Below are positions 62,235 to 64,000 of a stretch of 64,000 bases of DNA, in pieces (the stretch's first letter is position 1; each line of letters opens with the position of its first letter). Position numbers and translations under genes: made by a program. Source of the DNA: Wenyingzhuangia heitensis (lineage in GTDB: Bacteria; Bacteroidota; Bacteroidia; Flavobacteriales; Flavobacteriaceae); NCBI RefSeq assembly GCF_011762155.1, contig NZ_JAASQL010000002.1, positions 372,001 to 436,000 of the forward strand, given 5' to 3'. The notes under the pieces are model-generated. The model was not told the DNA's origin. It saw only the letters and a list, made by a program, of their open reading frames with translations, and did no database searches.

Positions 62235-63266
62235 ATGCAATTACCACCAGAACAAAACATATCAATCTCTAAACTTACATCTGTATTTAAAAACACCAGT
62301 GCAACTTATAAATTTTATTGGTTTTGGGCAATACTAGAATGTGTTGATGAAGGAAAAATTGAAATTAATAAGAAGGAAATTTTTGCTAGAATGCTAACTT
62401 TATCTTGGTATACTGTAAATTATTTTCATGTGTCATTTGGAAAACAGGATTTGATACAGGATGCCGTTAGAACAATAAAGAATGTTGAAAATCTTAATGT
62501 TGACTCTAAGAAAAGTATAATCTTAGATAAACTATTAAAATCAAAAAATACAACGACTAATTCAATACTACATCATTTTGACAAAAACGTACCTCATAAA
62601 TTCTTGAGTCCATGGCTTGGTACAGGGTCTAAAGCTGAAGTGTATAATAAATCGCTGGATAAAAATGTTAATGCTCCTTATATACTTCTAAAGGATTCAA
62701 TAATTATATTAGATAGTTGGTCTGAATATTTTAGGGTAAATAGTGGTTTATTGAAATCTTTCTGTTATTGGAACTTAACCTTGTTTTTACAAGCAAGAAA
62801 TCCTAATGTACCAGATATTCCAAATAAAATACAAAGACCAATTGTAAGAGGTAGTTTAAATAATCACAAAAAAATGTTTTGGGATTTGATCCTAAATGAA
62901 TTGGGATATATTAATTGTATTTATACTGGAGAAAAATTAAAAGTTGGAGGTTACATTATTGAACATTTTATTCCACATCAATTTGTTGCTCATGATTTAA
63001 TGTGGAATTTAATACCTGCTGAGTCTAGTTTTAATTCTAGTAAAAGTGATAAGCTTCCTAGTTTTGATATTTACTTTGATGACTTTTATAAACTTCAGAA
63101 AGAAGGTTATAAAATTATCAAAACAATTAGACCTAAAAATAAATTTCTTCAAGATTACTTACCAATATTTCCTAATCAAGAGTTTAGTAAATTGAAATAT
63201 GAAGAACTTATAAAACCAATGCTTACTATTGCCCATAATAATGGTTTTCAATATATGAACTCATGA
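62235..63266 (+). CDS. HNH endonuclease domain protein
   Basis: A 343-residue protein from the ATG at 62235; an in-frame TTG at 62148 would add 29 residues but lies in the palindrome, so it is unlikely. The N-terminal ~200 residues are of unknown type, with mixed helices and aromatic residues (YKFYWFWAILECVDEG). The HNH core is near the C-terminus: CIYTGEKLKVGGYIIEHFIPH, DLMWNLIPAE and FNSSKSDKLP, giving the His, Asn and second ligand of the HNH_4-like type. It overlaps the HIT gene by 4 bp (ATGA). It is probably a nuclease of an accessory or defence unit. Confidence 0.82.
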   Translation: MQLPPEQNISISKLTSVFKNTSATYKFYWFWAILECVDEGKIEINKKEIFARMLTLSWYTVNYFHVSFGKQDLIQDAVRTIKNVENLNVDSKKSIILDKLLKSKNTTTNSILHHFDKNVPHKFLSPWLGTGSKAEVYNKSLDKNVNAPYILLKDSIIILDSWSEYFRVNSGLLKSFCYWNLTLFLQARNPNVPDIPNKIQRPIVRGSLNNHKKMFWDLILNELGYINCIYTGEKLKVGGYIIEHFIPHQFVAHDLMWNLIPAESSFNSSKSDKLPSFDIYFDDFYKLQKEGYKIIKTIRPKNKFLQDYLPIFPNQEFSKLKYEELIKPMLTIAHNNGFQYMNS

Positions 63267-63628
63267 AAAATTTTTTGAATATTCCTGAATCTGTAATTAT
63301 TTTTAAAAATAAATTCTTCTTTATCATAAAAGATTCTTTTCCTGTTTCTCCTGGACATCTTTTGATTATTTCTAACGAACTAAGAAAAGATTACTTTGAA
63401 CTATCTAAAGATGAAAAAGATAACTTGTCAGAAGTTATAAATCAGGCAAAATTATTAATTGAAAAGAATAATTCTCCAGATGGTTATAATATTGGAATGA
63501 ATTGTGGAAAATATGCAGGACAAACCATTTATCATTTTCATTGTCATGTGATTCCTAGATATAAAGGAGATATAGAACATCCAGAAGGAGGAGTAAGAGG
63601 TGTAATTCCTAATATGATGAAGTATTAA
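63263..63628 (+). CDS. HIT-family nucleotide hydrolase
   Basis: A 121-residue histidine-triad protein with the catalytic YHFHCHVIPRYKGD motif and an N-terminal strand set (FIIKDSFPVSPGHLLII). HIT proteins hydrolyse or transfer nucleotides from phosphoramidates or dinucleotides. Translational coupling to the HNH gene suggests that the two act together. The hairpin at 63677-63690 with a T7 tail may end the transcript. Confidence 0.9.
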   Translation: MKNFLNIPESVIIFKNKFFFIIKDSFPVSPGHLLIISNELRKDYFELSKDEKDNLSEVINQAKLLIEKNNSPDGYNIGMNCGKYAGQTIYHFHCHVIPRYKGDIEHPEGGVRGVIPNMMKY

Positions 63629-63676
63629 GTTATGTTTTCTAAATATAGAAAAACATTTAATTTTGAATAAAATTAT

Positions 63677-63768
63677 ACCCAATAGGGTGTTTTTTTGCTT
63701 ATAAGCATATGAATATACCCTATTGGGTGTATTTATGTTTTATTTTAGTATATTGCACCCATAAAGGT
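63677..63768. promoter_or_regulatory. Three operator-like sites at exact 40-bp spacing before the HipB-like gene
   Basis: ACCCAATAGGGT (63677-63688), ACCCTATTGGGT (63717-63728) and the degenerate ACCCATAAAGGT (63757-63768) begin exactly 40 bp apart. The first two are reverse complements of each other. The outer bases extend the symmetry (ATACCC...GGGTGT). The last site is 7 bp before the start codon. This is the pattern expected for cooperative binding by a HipB-type repressor. The first site is also followed by GTTTTTTT and could double as a terminator. Confidence 0.7.
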
Positions 63769-63774
63769 ATAATT

Positions 63775-64000
63775 ATGGAGGAGCGAAATAGAAATAATGA
63801 CATTGCTTTGTTTGTAAGAGAGAGTCGTAAAAAAGTAAACTTAACTCAAGTTGAATTAGCAGATATAACAGGAGTTGGTTTGCGTTTTTTACGAGAACTA
63901 GAACAAGGAAAACCTAATTTAATGACTGATAAAATCAATCAAGTATTATTGTTTTTTGGTCATACATTAACTATCAAACCTATAAGCGATGAGACAAGGA
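63775..64000 (+). CDS. HipB-like XRE-family antitoxin/regulator, 3'-truncated
   Basis: The frame from the ATG at 63775 gives 75 residues and runs off the window. It has an XRE helix-turn-helix (NLTQVELADITGVGLRFLRELEQGKPN) and a C-terminal strand FGHTLTIKP, the signature of short HipB-like regulators. Such genes usually precede a hipA kinase toxin gene, which would lie just beyond the window. Three operator-like sites lie immediately upstream. Confidence 0.82.
   Translation, partial: MEERNRNNDIALFVRESRKKVNLTQVELADITGVGLRFLRELEQGKPNLMTDKINQVLLFFGHTLTIKPISDETR

Overview
The window looks like a chromosomal segment of a marine member of the Flavobacteriaceae (Bacteroidota). The evidence is strong AT richness, promoter boxes of the Bacteroidota type TAnnTTTG in place of E. 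coli-like elements, TonB-dependent receptors with carboxypeptidase-regulatory-like N-termini, and enzymes for red-algal galactans: GH117, GH16 and a P450/ferredoxin/reductase set of the kind that demethylates 6-O-methyl-galactose from porphyran. A genus such as Wenyingzhuangia, Zobellia or Formosa is plausible but is a guess. No rRNA, tRNA, insertion sequence, prophage or CRISPR array was seen.

Layout. 1-1.2 kb: end of a GH117 anhydro-galactosidase gene, cut by the window edge. 1.2-8.1 kb: a minus-strand operon of two transglutaminase-like proteins around an ATP-grasp/alpha-E protein. 8.3-17.2 kb: a tiny DUF1328 membrane protein, a TIGR02757 protein, a maltoporin-like porin with a SusB-like GH97 glucosidase, an HxlR regulator with a divergent membrane protein, and a large FAD/Fe-S dehydrogenase. 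17.2-21.6 kb: two histidine kinases, a lone receiver protein and an unknown small protein. 22.6-28.1 kb: a compact accessory locus (see below). 28.1-31.9 kb: cysteine desulfurase and Lon. 32-41.1 kb: iron/siderophore uptake with an AraC regulator and a second TonB receptor. 41.3-47.2 kb: VIT-family protein, DUF3095 protein, two small helical proteins and UvrA. 47.3-54.5 kb: GH16 lipoprotein, ECF sigma factor with a 51-residue follower, LacI regulator, P450-ferredoxin-reductase operon and AraC regulator, together a red-algal polysaccharide module. 54.6-61.6 kb: ergothioneine operon (flavoprotein reductase, EgtB, EgtD, racemase-like protein) and assorted enzymes. 62.2-64 kb: an HNH-HIT gene pair, then a HipB-like regulator preceded by three operator-like sites at exact 40-bp spacing, running off the window.

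The most interesting region is 22.6-28.1 kb. Four overlapping genes encode a complete C5 DNA methyltransferase, a protein with two GHKL ATPase domains (a MutL/MORC/Hsp90-like one at the N-terminus and a histidine-kinase-like one at the C-terminus, joined by a charged coiled coil), a receiver-like protein with the acidic pocket and phospho-acceptor Asp, and a small protein with a His/Cys arrangement like CHAT/caspase proteases. A small PC4-like gene precedes them. I infer a defence system in which DNA modification status is sensed by the ATPase and relayed by a phosphorelay-like step to a protease effector. The domain readings come from motifs seen by eye; the system-level function is inference.
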